Below, piece by piece: positions 12,664-23,837 of a stretch of DNA of 64,000 nt. The stretch's first letter is position 1; each line of letters starts with the position of its first letter. A program made the translations under genes and the position numbers. Source of the DNA: Hansfordia pulvinata (Eukaryota; Ascomycota; Sordariomycetes; Xylariales); NCBI GenBank assembly GCA_006538405.1, contig BJKQ01000019.1, forward strand, positions 310,001 to 374,000, read 5' to 3'. The notes beneath the pieces were generated by a model that saw nothing but the letters and a program-made list of their open reading frames with translations, was not told where the DNA came from and ran no database searches.

Positions 12664-13898
12664 ATGGACAAGGTCTTCAAGCGCGTCGCCACGGCAGAGC
12701 GCGTAGCCGCGAAGCGCAAGAAGAACTTCAACCTGCGCGCCTGGAAGGTGGAGCGCAAACAGCGGGCCGAGGACAGCGATCCCGCCGTCGCCCAGGCCTT
12801 CGAGTCGATCCAGTCGCAGAAGCAGGCCATCCGTGATGCGTGGAAGCTGGGCCCCCATGCGCCGCGTCTCGATGTCGGCGACCGGGCCGGCCAGCGCGGC
12901 GCCATCCTGGGCACCCGCTTCCGGCCCGAAGCCCAGGTGTCCCTCGCGGTCCGCAACAAGCGGGCGGCCTGGTGTGGCGGCATGTACAACCTCAACGTGG
13001 TCGTCGGAGACCGCGTTGTGCTGCTCGAGGGCCCCGACAAGGGCCGCATCGGCAAGATCGCCTCGATTGACGAGGAGTTGGCCGCCGTCACCCTTGACGG
13101 CCTCAACATGGTGAGTTTTCCCCGGCCTTGTTGCCGGACGCGCGTGCCCCCTCTTCTTCCTGGCCACTCGCACTGACGAAACCGCACCCACAGTCCAACG
13201 TCCGAGTGCCCGCGGACATCCGCACGGCGACCGACCCGCACGCCATCAACATGGAGCTGCCCATCTCGATCGAGAAGATCCGCCTGGTGCACCCGATCCG
13301 CGACGAGGCGACGGGCGAGACGCGCGACGTCATCATCAACCAGCTGGAGCGGACGGACCTGGTGGTGGACCGGGTGTCGCGCAAAAAGGAGTGGACTCGG
13401 GTCGTGCCGGGGCTGAATGTCAGCATCCCGTGGCCGCGGGTGGAGGAGCCCGTGGTCACCGAGTACCCGAACGACACGATGCGGATCGACGCGGAGGCGC
13501 GGACGTTTGTGCCGACGCTGCTGCGGCCGCCGATGCCGCTGGGGCTGGTCAACGAGCTGCGCAACCCGTACTCGCGGTTCCGCACGCGCCACGACCCGGA
13601 GTGGCTGGCCGGGCTCGAGGCGGCCGAGGCGGCCAAGAAGGCGCACCAGCAGGCGGCCAAGGAGTCGATGCGGACGCCGCTGCAGGAGCTGCACCGGGCC
13701 GAGCGCGACGCCAAGAAGAAGAAGGGCAAGCCGCGCCTGACGGCCGAGATGCTGGAGCGCATCGGCGAGGTCATCGCCCGCAACCGCGAGCGCTCCCTCA
13801 ACGCCGCCGGCCTGTCGGACGCCGCCGCCGCGGCCTCCCCAGCGCCGCCCCAGGGCTCGGCTGCGGCGGCGGGTGCGAAGCCGGTCAAGGCCGCGTGA
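12664..13898 (+). CDS. mrpl40: Mitochondrial large-subunit ribosomal protein uL24m (yeast Mrpl40 type)
   Basis: Structural protein of the mitochondrial 54S subunit; uL24 helps start large-subunit assembly by binding 23S-type rRNA. Exons 12664-13110 and 13194-13898, with an 83-bp intron (gtgagt...cacag, phase 0), giving 383 aa. The start is the ATG at 12664 giving MDKVFKRVATAERVA, a basic N-terminus fitting mitochondrial import. The KOW motif VGDRVVLLEGPDKGRIGKI lies near residues 118-138. It is followed by LDGLNM and, after the intron, SNVRVP, then the long fungal mitochondrial extension with PYSRFRTRHDPEW. The C-terminal 60 residues are Ala/Lys-rich. The frame is intact. The upstream open frame could start earlier, but that part lacks the conserved features. 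Confidence 0.92.
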
Positions 13899-14718
13899 GA
13901 CTTGTACAACACCGGTTCCGGGGCGGACTCTTGTATTGATAGATCGCAGAGGCAGAGGGGGACGCAGAGATAGACGCGCAGAGAGCAGGGGATGGGCGAA
14001 AAGCGAGCCATCTGCTGTACATATACCGAACAACCTACGACAAACCTCCATTTGCTACTTGTACTGTTAGGTCGGAGATATGCCCGACCCTGGGTGATGG
14101 TCAAGTCTTCCTGAGTGATGGTCTGCTGGACTTGGTTGCATCGAGGCGTTCCAAGACGAGTCTCGGCGCAGACGGCTCGTGTGAGAATGCCGTGTCGTTG
14201 ATAACGTGCCATGGTACGTTTACATGCCCGTTGTGAGAAGGACAGGCGGGTGTGACAAGGACCTGCGGCCCTGAGAAGGACAGGCGGCTGGCACCACATT
14301 CACGAGCAGACCACGAAGTTGTCAGAGGAAGCGGCACAAGTCCGAGATGGGTGGACGAAAGACGTTGCTTGTATTAGCCACAGTCGATGCCACGTAGAAA
14401 AAAGGCAGGCAAACTCGCCGCTCCGGTACTCAACTCACGCCACGCCATGCCATGCCATGCCATGCTCTCAACGACACCCAACACAAATCAACTCCGGCCC
14501 GCCGCGAAATCACAACTAACCACCCAACGCCCGCCGCCATGCTCATGCTAATCCCGGGTGAACCCTTTAGCCCATCCATCCGCTCACACACTTTGACTTG
14601 GCGAGCCTGCCCCGTGGCCGACTGCTCGGACGCCGCGGCCGCAGCATCCTGCCGTTTGGCCGCGTTGGAGTCGTGGTGGCAGTCGGGGAGGCCAGGTCTG
14701 CTTGTGGGTGCGGGGGTC
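13899..14718. other. Spacer between uL24m and the Cys-rich peptide gene (convergent 3' ends)
   Basis: Presumed 3' UTRs of two converging genes. It holds a short 5-bp tandem (CCATG units, about 14440-14465). No supported gene. Confidence 0.5.
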
Positions 14719-14889
14719 TTACTGGGGGCAGGTCTGGAGGGGGGAGGGAGGAGTCGGTCAGCCAGGTTCGTTCTCTGCACGTTGGGAGACGGGGGATGGG
14801 GCGGGGCAACTCACAGCGCCGCAAGAGCCGCAGGTCTTGGAGTCACCGCTGGAGGCGGTTCCGCACTTGGGGCAGTTGGGGTGGTTCAT
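14719..14889 (-). CDS. Tiny Cys-rich metallothionein-like peptide (29 aa, two exons)
   Basis: Too short for ordinary gene calling. Exon 1 is 14889-14815 (25 codons) and exon 2 is 14733-14719 (15 nt: four codons and TAA). The 81-bp intron has gtgagt at the 5' end and ctccag at the 3' end, phase 0. The predicted peptide starts MNHPNCPKCGTAS and ends CGSCGATCPQ, with five Cys at 6, 9, 20, 23 and 27 as two CxxC pairs plus a final Cys. This pattern could bind one Zn or a Cu(I) cluster. Small metallothionein-like peptides with CxxC spacing and Gly/Ser filler are known in ascomycetes, but I cannot match this one to a named family. Without the splice the frame runs into Pro-rich sequence, which supports the intron model. 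Confidence 0.6.
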
Positions 14890-15477
14890 GGTTGCGGTGG
14901 GTTTGGTGGGGTGGTTGGATTGGGAGTGGTGGTGGTTGAATCGGGAGTGGTGGTGATCTGATGCTGCAGTGCAAGTCTGGAGATGTAGAATCGGCAGCGA
15001 GGGGGGCAAAGAGGTTGGACGAGGGGCGCGGGGCGAGGCAGGCCTCTTATAGGGATGGAAGGCTGGCGAGAGAAGAGGAACGCGGGGTTGTTGTCGTCGG
15101 TGGCCCAGCTGAGTCGGCCCTGGGGGCTCAGTCGACTTTCCAGGCTGGGGCTGGCGGGGTTCGGTTCGGTTCAATCTGGAAGAACCCACCACCACCACCA
15201 CCACCCTCCTCCATCCGCACCCGCCATCCATTCACCATCCAACGCCTCCCACCACCACCACCACCACCACGACGGCCACCACATCCATCGCTGCAGACTG
15301 ACTGCCTGCCTGGCTGCCTTCCTTCATGCCACCCAGCTCTCGCGGCCCGCAAATGCCAGTCACCTGCCCTCCCTTTTCGACGCCGACTCGCCCTCGCCCT
15401 CGACCACCGTCCCCGCTCTGCTTTGCACCACGAGCACAGCAGCAGGCCCGTCCCTGATATCCCGGGCGACATGACAA

Positions 15478-15492
15478 CCCCCCCCCCCCCCC
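15478..15492. repeat. Poly-C run (about 15)
   Basis: Uninterrupted C tract in noncoding sequence; length is likely unreliable given the homopolymer problem seen elsewhere in the window. Confidence 0.8.
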
Positions 15493-15742
15493 ACCCCCTT
15501 CTCTGACCTGACCCCTGTCGCTATCGTGCTCCTCGACCACGACAGCTGCCGCCGCCACCGTGATTATCCCGCAAGGCCCATGGGCCGCCCCGGCCGCTTG
15601 CGGAGCCCGCTGTGCACGAGAATGCATGCCCGGCCGCCGGCACGCGCCCTTCTCCCACGCCACCCCTGCCTGCCCGCCCTGCCCCCATGAGTGTTTCCGT
15701 GTGGCCGCGCGCTGTGTCCTGGAAAGCCGCCGTCGCCGCCGC

Positions 15743-15756
15743 GGGGGGGGGGGGGG
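15743..15756. repeat. Poly-G run (about 14)
   Basis: Uninterrupted G tract preceded by CCGCCG triplets; noncoding. Confidence 0.8.
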
Positions 15757-15930
15757 AAGGGGAAAAGGGCCAACGTCATATGGCCACGAGCAACCCGTGC
15801 AGGACAACGCCCGACCCAACCCGCGGCCTTGCCTGTGAGTACCCTTATCTAATGGCCGTAGCGTCCGACTGGCAGGTACCCCGGATCTGCACCTGCGAGA
15901 CCCGGCCCATCGTCTCCCCCACCCTCCCCA

Positions 15931-15974
15931 GTCTGTCTGTCTGTCTGCCTGCCTGTCTGTTGCCTGCCTGTCTG
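15931..15974. repeat. TGTC/TGCC tetranucleotide tract
   Basis: Imperfect alternation of TGTC and TGCC units in noncoding sequence. Confidence 0.8.
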
Positions 15975-16201
15975 GCCCCCCCAAGGCCGACTAGCGAGTC
16001 GCTAGCCTCGACCCGTAGTGCCCTGCTGACTTATCCCTGAGGCCTGGTTGGCTCGCGGCCCTGCGCAGCACGTCTCAGATCAGCCCTGCCCTGGCCCGTA
16101 TTAGCAGTAGGACGTAGCATCACGCGGCTTCAGGGTTCGATCCGCCCGGCCCCATTCCGAGGGGCTCCTTGGCTTGACTCCCGCTGTCTCATGCTACTGA
16201 C

Positions 16202-16203
<2 letters not shown>

Positions 16204-16268
<65 letters not shown>

Positions 16269-16270
16269 TG
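16204..16270. repeat. (TG)n dinucleotide microsatellite
   Basis: About 33 TG units with a single TA interruption near 16261. A Z-DNA-capable alternating purine-pyrimidine tract in noncoding DNA. Confidence 0.95.
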
Positions 16271-16974
16271 ACTGGCCAGCAGCCCGTCTGTCTGGCATCT
16301 ACCCATGCGTCCTCGCAGCTGGCTGACCTGATGGACCGGCCCGTCCGGCGGGACGTGGACATATCTCGATAGGGCATGTTCACATGGAGGCGTGGGCAAG
16401 TGCTCTCTCGCCGTCTCTGGCACACGGTAGGCCCCCGTGCATTTGGGTGGATGAGATATCACAAGTGACAAGACAGCGCTCTCACGTGACTAGCCGCCCC
16501 CCGCGTCTTCTGACTGGATCGCTTCAAGCGCCGATGTGTGAGGCCATACGCGCCCAGCGCCACTCGATAGAGCTGGTCGGAAGCTCGTTGCCGCGCCGTC
16601 TCCGGCCGCCGCTCGATAGGCACACAAACCTTGAGACTCCTCGAAGCCGCGTCTCACTAACGAACGAATCCCACCATCCCGGGGAGGGGCCCGCAGGACA
16701 CGGCGGCCCTTTTGGGGGAGAGACCGTGGACTGAGCTGAGCTCAGGCGAGCGTGGTGCGTTGTACGAGGGGAGGGAGGCTCTGGCACGGGGCGGCGTGAC
16801 CTGCCGGGGTCACGCCCGGCGGCGCTGCCTCCTTGTCTCCGTTGGCGCTGCAGGTCATGTCCAGCAACTCGTCGGGAAGGGAGGTTCTTGGTGCACCTCG
16901 CCTCGGGCCACAGTTGGGAGTCTGGGGCATGGCATGAGCTCGGGCGGATGAGGGGCGGAAGAGCCGAGGTTTGA

Positions 16975-17175
16975 GGTTGGGGGTTTCAGAGTTGAGAATT
17001 CAAGCGAGGCTTCAAGGCTGAGGGCTCAGAGTGGGTAAAGTGGGGGGCTCAGCGAGGCTTCAGAGTTGAAGGCTCAGACGTAGGGTTCCATCTAAGACGG
17101 TTCAAAGAGGACTCAGAATCGAGGCTACAGAGTCGAGGCTTCAGAGTCGAGGCTTCAAAGTGAAGGCTCTAAACT
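16975..17175. repeat. Degenerate GAGGCTTCAGAG-type repeat field
   Basis: At least six diverged copies of a 14-18 bp element (GAGGCTTCAGAGT and variants) at uneven spacing. The clearest pair is around 17120-17160 (GAGGCTTCAGAGTC followed by GAGGCTTCAAAGT). No gene covers it. Confidence 0.65.
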
Positions 17176-17883
17176 TGGAGCCTTTGGATTCGACGGGCTC
17201 GCGGTTTGGAGGGGCACTTTGCACTTTGCAGCCTCAAGACCGAGGCTATCAGCAAACGAGGCAGCGCGCGACAGCCATAGGGGGGAAAGCGAGGGCGGCG
17301 AAAAGGCTAAAAGTGAAAACACGAGAGCCAAGCCAACGCCTTGGGTGGCTAAATCGTGAGAGCCAGGTGACAAGACTCGTGGTTATAAGTCGGCCGCGGC
17401 CCCCGATGAGGATTCAAGCCCGCCCGGGGAAGCATTCGTTGCTATTAGACTCCGCGAGGCGCGGCCCTAGCTATGTAAGTACCTTGGACTCTGGAGAACA
17501 TACCATACTCGCGTGGGTGGGAGGCGGGAGCGGCAATCAGCAGAGTGGCGAGACCGCCAAAAGGTCCCTGACTGGGTTGGCCCACAGGCGCGAAGCGGCT
17601 CGAGGGCACGTAACAAGGCTGGGCAGACTGGCAGCGGGGGGGGGGCGTCGGGAGGAGCCGCGGATCCCTAGCGACCCGACTGGGACGAACGTGGCGCCAC
17701 AGCATCAGCATGTTGCCCTTGTCGCGACGCTGCTCGCACGGCGCGGACGTCTCGCCCGTGCGTGTCGTGAGAATGCACCCCGCTGTTGTCAGAAGCCGGA
17801 AGCGTGCCTACCTTGGGCGAGGTAGGCAAGCTTGGAGAAATGCCTTGTTGGTGTTTTGAGAGGAGATGGGGATCAGTGTTGAA

Positions 17884-17901
17884 GGGGGGGGGGGGGGGGG
17901 G
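17884..17901. repeat. Poly-G run (about 18)
   Basis: Longest homopolymer in the window; noncoding. A candidate G-quadruplex former; true length uncertain. Confidence 0.8.
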
Positions 17902-18766
17902 CGGGGATGTGACCGCGACAAGACAACACCAGATATACCAGGCCCACGGGCTGACACGTATGACACGGCCCAGAAAATAAGAAATTGGCAGAGAGAGAGA
18001 GAGGAGCTTTTGCCGCCGCCACGAGAAGGCCCCCGAGCTGGTCATCCAGGTCCACGGGCCAAACAGGCGACGTTGCTAGCCGGTTGGGGGCTCTATTCGC
18101 CTAGCTGTGGAGTCTTGGTTCCCGCGCCGTCCTCTCGAGGCGATGTTTCCAGCACCGCGAACGGCGAGTTGTACGAGGCCCCTTTCGCTCACCGCGGACT
18201 CCAGAGTTAGGTAAGGTACCTGGTAGGCAGCCGGCGAACACAGCTAGGCCAGGCTACCTCTTCACAATTTGTTATTAATAAGTTATTCGATTTTCGAGCG
18301 AGACCAGTATCGGTGCGAAAGTAGGCGTAACTGGAAGTCTGGAAGTTGGGTACATGTACTGCTTGAAAGGCCATTCTTCATGAGCGCTGACGGGACTCGG
18401 TCATTGAATAATGAAGGGGGTAGGTAGCCTGGCTTTGTTCGCCAGCTGCCTTGGGGAGCTTCAGAGAAAGCCTTCGCCCACGAGGCCAGGCAAGATATGT
18501 ATACCGGTCCCGTGTGCCACAGATATTCTAGTGAATGACCCGCCCGTTCAGGGGCGAGATCTCTCCCTCCACCCACTGGGGGAAAGCCCAAGTCGAAGGA
18601 TGGCCGAGACTCGAGACATGGGCGACTCGAGGTCCCGGCGGCGGACCTCTGCGGCTAGTAAGACTACGCAGACGTGACATGACGAGTTGGGCGTGGCGCC
18701 ACGCGTTCCTGAGAGTTGTCACTGGCCATTCGAAAGCCAGCCCTAAGGGGGACACGCGTGCCGGAT

Positions 18767-18867
<101 letters not shown>

Positions 18868-19281
18868 CTAGGAACCGCCAGCGGCGCCCAACCGAAGATG
18901 GTCTTGGTGGTGGCGGTGGTGGTGGTGAAATTGGGAAGAAGGGCCGAGCCGTGCGCTTCCACACTGCACCCTCATGGACGCCAGTACCTCACACGACAAG
19001 ACACCGGGGGCCGCGGATACGGTGCTTCGGCGCCGAGGCGACAGCAACAAAAGGCGCCGGAGAGGCAGTGGACTCAGTCATCCCGCGACCGAACCCGGAC
19101 TGCTTTGATCCTTTGGCGCGTCTGGTGCGCCGCTGACCACGGCGGGCGATAGCTGACGGCGATTGGCTGCGCTATAAGTTAGGTAGGTAACAAGCGAGAG
19201 AGAGAAGAGACGTTTCGCGTAGGTATTCCGAAGGAGGGTTGCTATAGCTGCTGTTGCGCCACCTTCCCCACTTTGCCCACC

Positions 19282-19527
19282 CTACTCGCCATCGTCCGGC
19301 GAAGGTGCGAGAGTGCGCGAGGGGGAGGGGGGGTTTATTTTCGGCGTGCCTAGATATTCGTCGATTTGCGCGGCAAGAGGCCGATGGCCACTCTTGATTT
19401 GGGCGGAAGAGGAGGGCGTGGATTGGATGGTCATGGCTGTCTGGCTGGTAGCTGACCAGGCCCCGACGTAGTCTTCGATATAGTCCTGCAGAGACATGGT
19501 GGGCAGTGGGCACTGACGTGTTGTCAT
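19282..19527 (-). CDS. Possible small unknown protein (71-81 aa), head-to-head with the secreted S1-like gene
   Basis: A short frame that reads like real protein: MSLQDYIEDYVGAW near the start, then a Ser/Thr/Gln stretch, AAQIDEYLGTPKINP and an acidic end SPDDGE before TAG at 19284-19282. Two starts are possible, 19527 (81 aa) or 19497 (71 aa, beginning MSLQDY); I prefer the second because the preceding residues look like leader. It has no signal peptide or membrane segment and no family I recognise. It lies 315 bases from the divergent S1-like gene, so the two could share a promoter. It could also be the first exon of a longer gene or chance. Confidence 0.4.
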   Translation of the reverse strand: MTTRQCPLPTMSLQDYIEDYVGAWSATSQTAMTIQSTPSSSAQIKSGHRPLAAQIDEYLGTPKINPPSPSRTLAPSPDDGE

Positions 19528-19841
19528 GGTTGTTATAAGAGTCCTGCCCGTCCCGGGTCGCCTGTCCCACGGCCCTTCAGTTGAGTCTCCCGGACACTGA
19601 TATCATTCTCATCAGTAAGAGGCACACTGAGCCACGACGCTCCCCACCCGCGTTCTGTATTTTGTTTCTTCTCTTCGTTTCTGTAGTCAAGAGGCTCACC
19701 GAGCGAGCCACAACCCTCCCCATTAGCGTTTTGTACTTCTTGTTCTCTTTCCTCTTTTGTCTTATCCTTGTTCTCGTCTGGGTCGAAAAGAGGGCGGTCG
19801 TAGCCGTCGACAACCAACTGCCACCTCCGCCTGCCCCCATC

Positions 19842-21872
19842 ATGTGGCAGCACTGCCTGCTTCTGCTTCTGGCGACCCTGCTCTCCCTCCCCGCAGCCTC
19901 CCATGGCCGCCTCACCGTACAGAGCGTGATCGGGGAGCCGGGCCGGCTGGGGCACCGCGAGAGCAAGGCGGTGGAGCGGCTGATCCGCAAGGGGGCAAGC
20001 CCAAGCAGGTCAACGCGCCGCGGTCGCAGACGATCCCGCGGATGCACATGTACGAGCAAAAGATGGTCGTGGAGAGGGGCCTTCTGGGCGCGAAGCAGGT
20101 CGAAGAGGTGCAGAGGGCCATGCGGGAGAGCAGCAGCAGCAGCGCCCGGCTGCGGGACAAGGCCAGCATCTACCAGGACTTCTTCGGGAGCAGGGACGGC
20201 AACGTCGTCAAGGACCCGGTCAGCGACGGGTCGATGCTGGCGGCGCTCGGGATCGGCAGGCCGGGGAACGGGAAGCTGGTGAGCGCCACGACCAAGTCCT
20301 CCAGCAGCATCGACTACAAGGACGCCTTCTACGGGCCCTTGTATGGGGTGCTGACCGCCCAGGCGAGCTGTGACAGCTGTCCCGCGGCCGCGAAGAAAAT
20401 GAAGAAGAAGAAGACGACGACCAAGACGACGGCAGCGATGCGGGAACCGGTGTTTGCCAAGCGCGACGACGCTCGGTCCTGGGAAGCGCACTGCGTCTTT
20501 TGCAAGGGGCTGGTCCTCCGGTGGACGGACTACGTCAATGGCTTCTCGGGGTGCCAGTGCTCCGACGGCGGCGGGGGCTCGCTCGTCACGTGCGATGCGT
20601 GCGGGACGCAGGTGTGGAACGGTAGGTACAGCAAGGAGTACTGCTCGTGCCCGGACGCGCTTGACTACGTGCCCGCCGGCAGCAAGCCCGCGGGGTCGCC
20701 AGCGGGCAGCGGCGGCGACTCGGGGTACAGCAGCGGCGGGGACCGGGACTCGGCAGCGGCGGGGGGCCCGGCGCACACGCAGCTGTCGGCGGACGACCTG
20801 GCGCGGATCCTGGAGAAGGGCAAGGACGGGCAGAAGGAGGCGCTGCTGGACCTGCTGAGCAAGCTGGGGCTGGCGAGCAACGAAGGCGTGGACCCCAACC
20901 TGTTCGCGTACGACGAGGACGGCCGGCCCCGGGTGCTGCTCAAGTCGCGGCGCGAGGTCAAGAAGGGCGAGGTGCCCTGGAAGGTGGTGGTGCGCGTCAT
21001 GATGGAGACGTCCTTCTGCTCGGGCCTCGTCGTGGGCAAGTGGCTGGTCCTGACGGCCAAGCACTGCCGCACCGAGCGCGGGGCCAAGGTCTACCCCAAC
21101 GTCTTTGGCGAGGTCGACTACGACGCCGGCGCCACGGTCAAGACGGTCGTCGACGCCCCCTCGCGCAAGGCCGGCGAGGGCAAGGACAGCGGGGACTGCG
21201 ACAAGATGGACGACTGGACGCTGCTGATTGTCGACAAGCCCCTGGGCGAGGATTACTTCATGTACGTTCTTCCGTCTCTCCGTCTCTTACTTTCACCGTG
21301 TTACTGTCTCTTTATTATCACTGTCTTTTGTTCTCCTCTCGGTCTCTCGAAACAAGAGAAAAAGAAAAGAAAGAAAAGAAAAAGAAAGACAGAGAAAAAA
21401 GAGAGAGAAAACACATCTTCATCTGCCTGACCAAGCTAACCCCTCCAGCCCTCTATGGGACCCTTCGAAGACCCTGCCCGAGGACGAGGCCCTGTTCATG
21501 AACGGGGCGTACGGGTCCGAGTTCCTCGACACCATGTCGCCGACGTACCAGGAGAAGATCAAGCTGTGGAAGTCGGACGCCAAGGCGGGCAGCCGGGGCT
21601 GCGACGCGTACGGGCCGCTGCGGACCAACGCGTACACGACGGGCGGCATGTCGGGCAGCTCGCTGCTCATCTGGTCCGACGAGGACAAGCAGCACTACAC
21701 CGTCGGCGCGCTCTGGGGCGGCGAGCGCCAACGCGAGTACGACTTCCAGGAGTGGCAGGAGCTCAGCAGCATCTTCTCGACGGGACCCTCCATGTACGCC
21801 ACCTGGCAGGCCTTGAGTATGCTCACGCAGAACCTCGACAACATCGACAGCTACAAGGACCTGAAGCCGTAG
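19842..21872 (+). CDS. Secreted chymotrypsin-fold (S1-like) protein with a Cys-cluster domain
   Basis: Starts at ATG 19842 (MWQHCLLLLLATLLSLPAA, a clear signal peptide). The last intron is 21262-21448 (gtacgt...ctccag, phase 2); the final exon is 21449-21872. Residues 177-270 hold CDSC, a poly-Lys stretch, then CxxC (CVFC), CQC, CDAC and CSC, resembling a zinc-ribbon or disulfide cluster. The C-terminal half has serine-protease landmarks: LVLTAKHC (His about 407), DDWTLLIV (Asp about 456) and TTGGMSGSSLL (Ser about 542), all on a trypsin-like layout. This suggests an extracellular protease or protease homologue. After codon 50 the frame slips: either one G is missing in 19991-19995 (614 aa), or a 92-bp phase-0 intron 19917-20008 exists (583 aa). 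Substrate unknown. Confidence 0.75.
21262..21448 (+). other. Intron of the S1-like gene with a strong purine tract
   Basis: 187 bp, gtacgt...ctccag. The middle, 21350-21410, is nearly pure A/G (AAGAAAAG units), so the usual pyrimidine tract is restricted to the last 15 bases. Confidence 0.8.
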
Positions 21873-22570
21873 GAAGAGAGCCACGGGTGGGGGGATTTGT
21901 TTTAAAATATTGTTTAAAGTAGGTACTTTCTTATGGGTTAGTTATGTAGTTCAACTTGGCCCGAGTCCGATTCGCACCAGCCGTCCCATGCCGCCTCCCA
22001 CTTGGAGAGAAAGGAGGGGAGAGTGAAAACATTCGCAGAGTACCAGGGGAATACGCGTGTTTGCTGCCGGGATTGCTGTGACCTCTGACAAGCCCCACGG
22101 CAGCAGAGCCTCACGCAAAGCCTGTCTGTTCGCGTCCCCCACCGGTGCTGACCACCCCGCGGAGACTGAGACACGCAGCAGGCTGCAGAGCACATAGGGC
22201 GGGCGTGCTGCCCTCCGGTATCGACTGGCTCGGGAATCCCTGCGCGACCACCAAGGCGCCATGATTCGGATGCCTGGTCGTCTCGTCGGAACGGATGCCA
22301 GGCAGCCAGACGCATCGGCGGTGGCTCCGGCCTATCAGGCGACAGGGGGTTGTCTATGGCCCTGGCACGTGTCTACTCTACTCTAGTAGAGGGGCAGGAT
22401 GGTCCGTATATCAGGCCATGACGGGCATTCGCAGGTGGCTATACAAGTATAAATCTAGGGAGAACCACCCCAGATGAAAGAGGAGGACTGGGAACGTCCT
22501 CCCTATCTCGCATAATCCATATTGCCTCCTTTTCCTCCCCCGCTCACACCGCCCCTACACCAACCACGAC
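21873..22570. other. Spacer between the S1-like gene and the AAA+ gene
   Basis: 3' UTR of the upstream gene (AT-rich stretch at 21898-21945) and the promoter of the next. A CT-rich tract, typical of fungal transcription starts, lies just before the ATG at 22571. No gene seen. Confidence 0.5.
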
Positions 22571-23744
22571 ATGCCCTGCTCCGAGTCCTCCTACCGCAGC
22601 GATAGTGACGGCGACAGCGGCTCGACATGCTCGTCGTGCGACGTGCAGAGCCTGCCGAGCGGCGACGGGGAGGCCATCGAGGCGGAGGAGATCGGGATGA
22701 CCCTCGAGACCCGGAAGCTGTACCGCCGGCCGAACAAGAAGCGCTGGACTAAGAGGGTCCCCGCCGAGGTTGAGAGCGAGAGCGAGAGCGAGGAGGACGA
22801 GAGTGGCCACCCGCAGGACAAGACGAAGAAGGAGAAGAAGGTGGCCGAGTGGATGAAGTACGCCATGATTGTGCGGCGGCAGCTGTTCGACAGCGACCTG
22901 GGCTTCACCTCGTCGTACGTGGCGTCGGCCGTGGTGCTGAGCCCGCACATGCGCGCCCAGATCCGGGCCATCTTTGCGGGCTACGACGGGCCGCTGGAAT
23001 CCGTCACGGAAGGCCGCGGCCGCGGCTGGGAGGAGGATGAGGAGGAGGAGGAGGAGGAGGAGTACCGGCAGACCGTCGAGCTGTCGATGCCGCTGCACGA
23101 CTTCTACTACCGGTGGAGGGAGGTGAAGCGGGCGCGGCCGCGGGACCGCGAGTCGGTCGAGCACCGGCACTACGCGCTGCTGCTGGCCTTCCTCGAGGGG
23201 CAGGTGGCGCGGGACTTTGGGCGGATCGAGGGCCTGCTGTCGCGGGGCGTCATCAGCCACGCGCTGCTGTGGGCCGTCTTCGAGCCGGGCACCGAGGTGA
23301 TCCAGGCTGACGTCGGCGGCCGCCACCGCATGTACCACCTCGTCTCGTCTCGCCACGGCCCGGGCGCTGCTTATGTTCTCCGCTGCCAGTATCTCGGCAT
23401 CGAGACCCGGGGCCAGGGCGGCGGCGGCAGGCTAGGCTGGCACGTCGCGACGCTGTGCATCCCCCGCTTCGAGGGCACGCGCCGCATCGCCGGCCTCGGC
23501 GTCGTGCCGGCCCAGCTGCACCCGGACGTCGACGCCATCCGGGCGCGGCTCGAGGAGCGCGGGGCGAGGTACAGGGCCATGCTGGGAGTGCACTACCGCG
23601 CGTACTCGGGGTCCTACGTCTCGACCCCCGCCGAGCCTGCTGCACCCGCGAGGCCCGCCGCGTATCCCTTTCAGACACCCGCCCAGGCGCGGGCGGCCGC
23701 CACACACAGGGTGAGCTTTCTTTTCCCCGTTGGTTGCATGGTAG

Positions 23745-23837
<93 letters not shown>

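Noticed and set aside
12567..14299. Long minus-strand frames over the ribosomal protein gene
   Set aside because: Shadows of the uL24m exons; low-complexity Arg/Leu content and no splice logic.
16060..16160. Box-B-like GGTTCGATCC at 16136 suggesting a tRNA
   Set aside because: The T stem does not pair, and no box A or acceptor stem is found upstream.
16204..16270. TG array as a telomere-like sequence
   Set aside because: Pure dinucleotide inside a chromosome arm context, not TTAGGG; ordinary microsatellite.
19577..21064. 495-codon open frame on the minus strand
   Set aside because: Lies opposite the S1-like gene; composition is His/Leu/Arg/Pro-rich typical of a GC-rich antisense shadow, with no motif.
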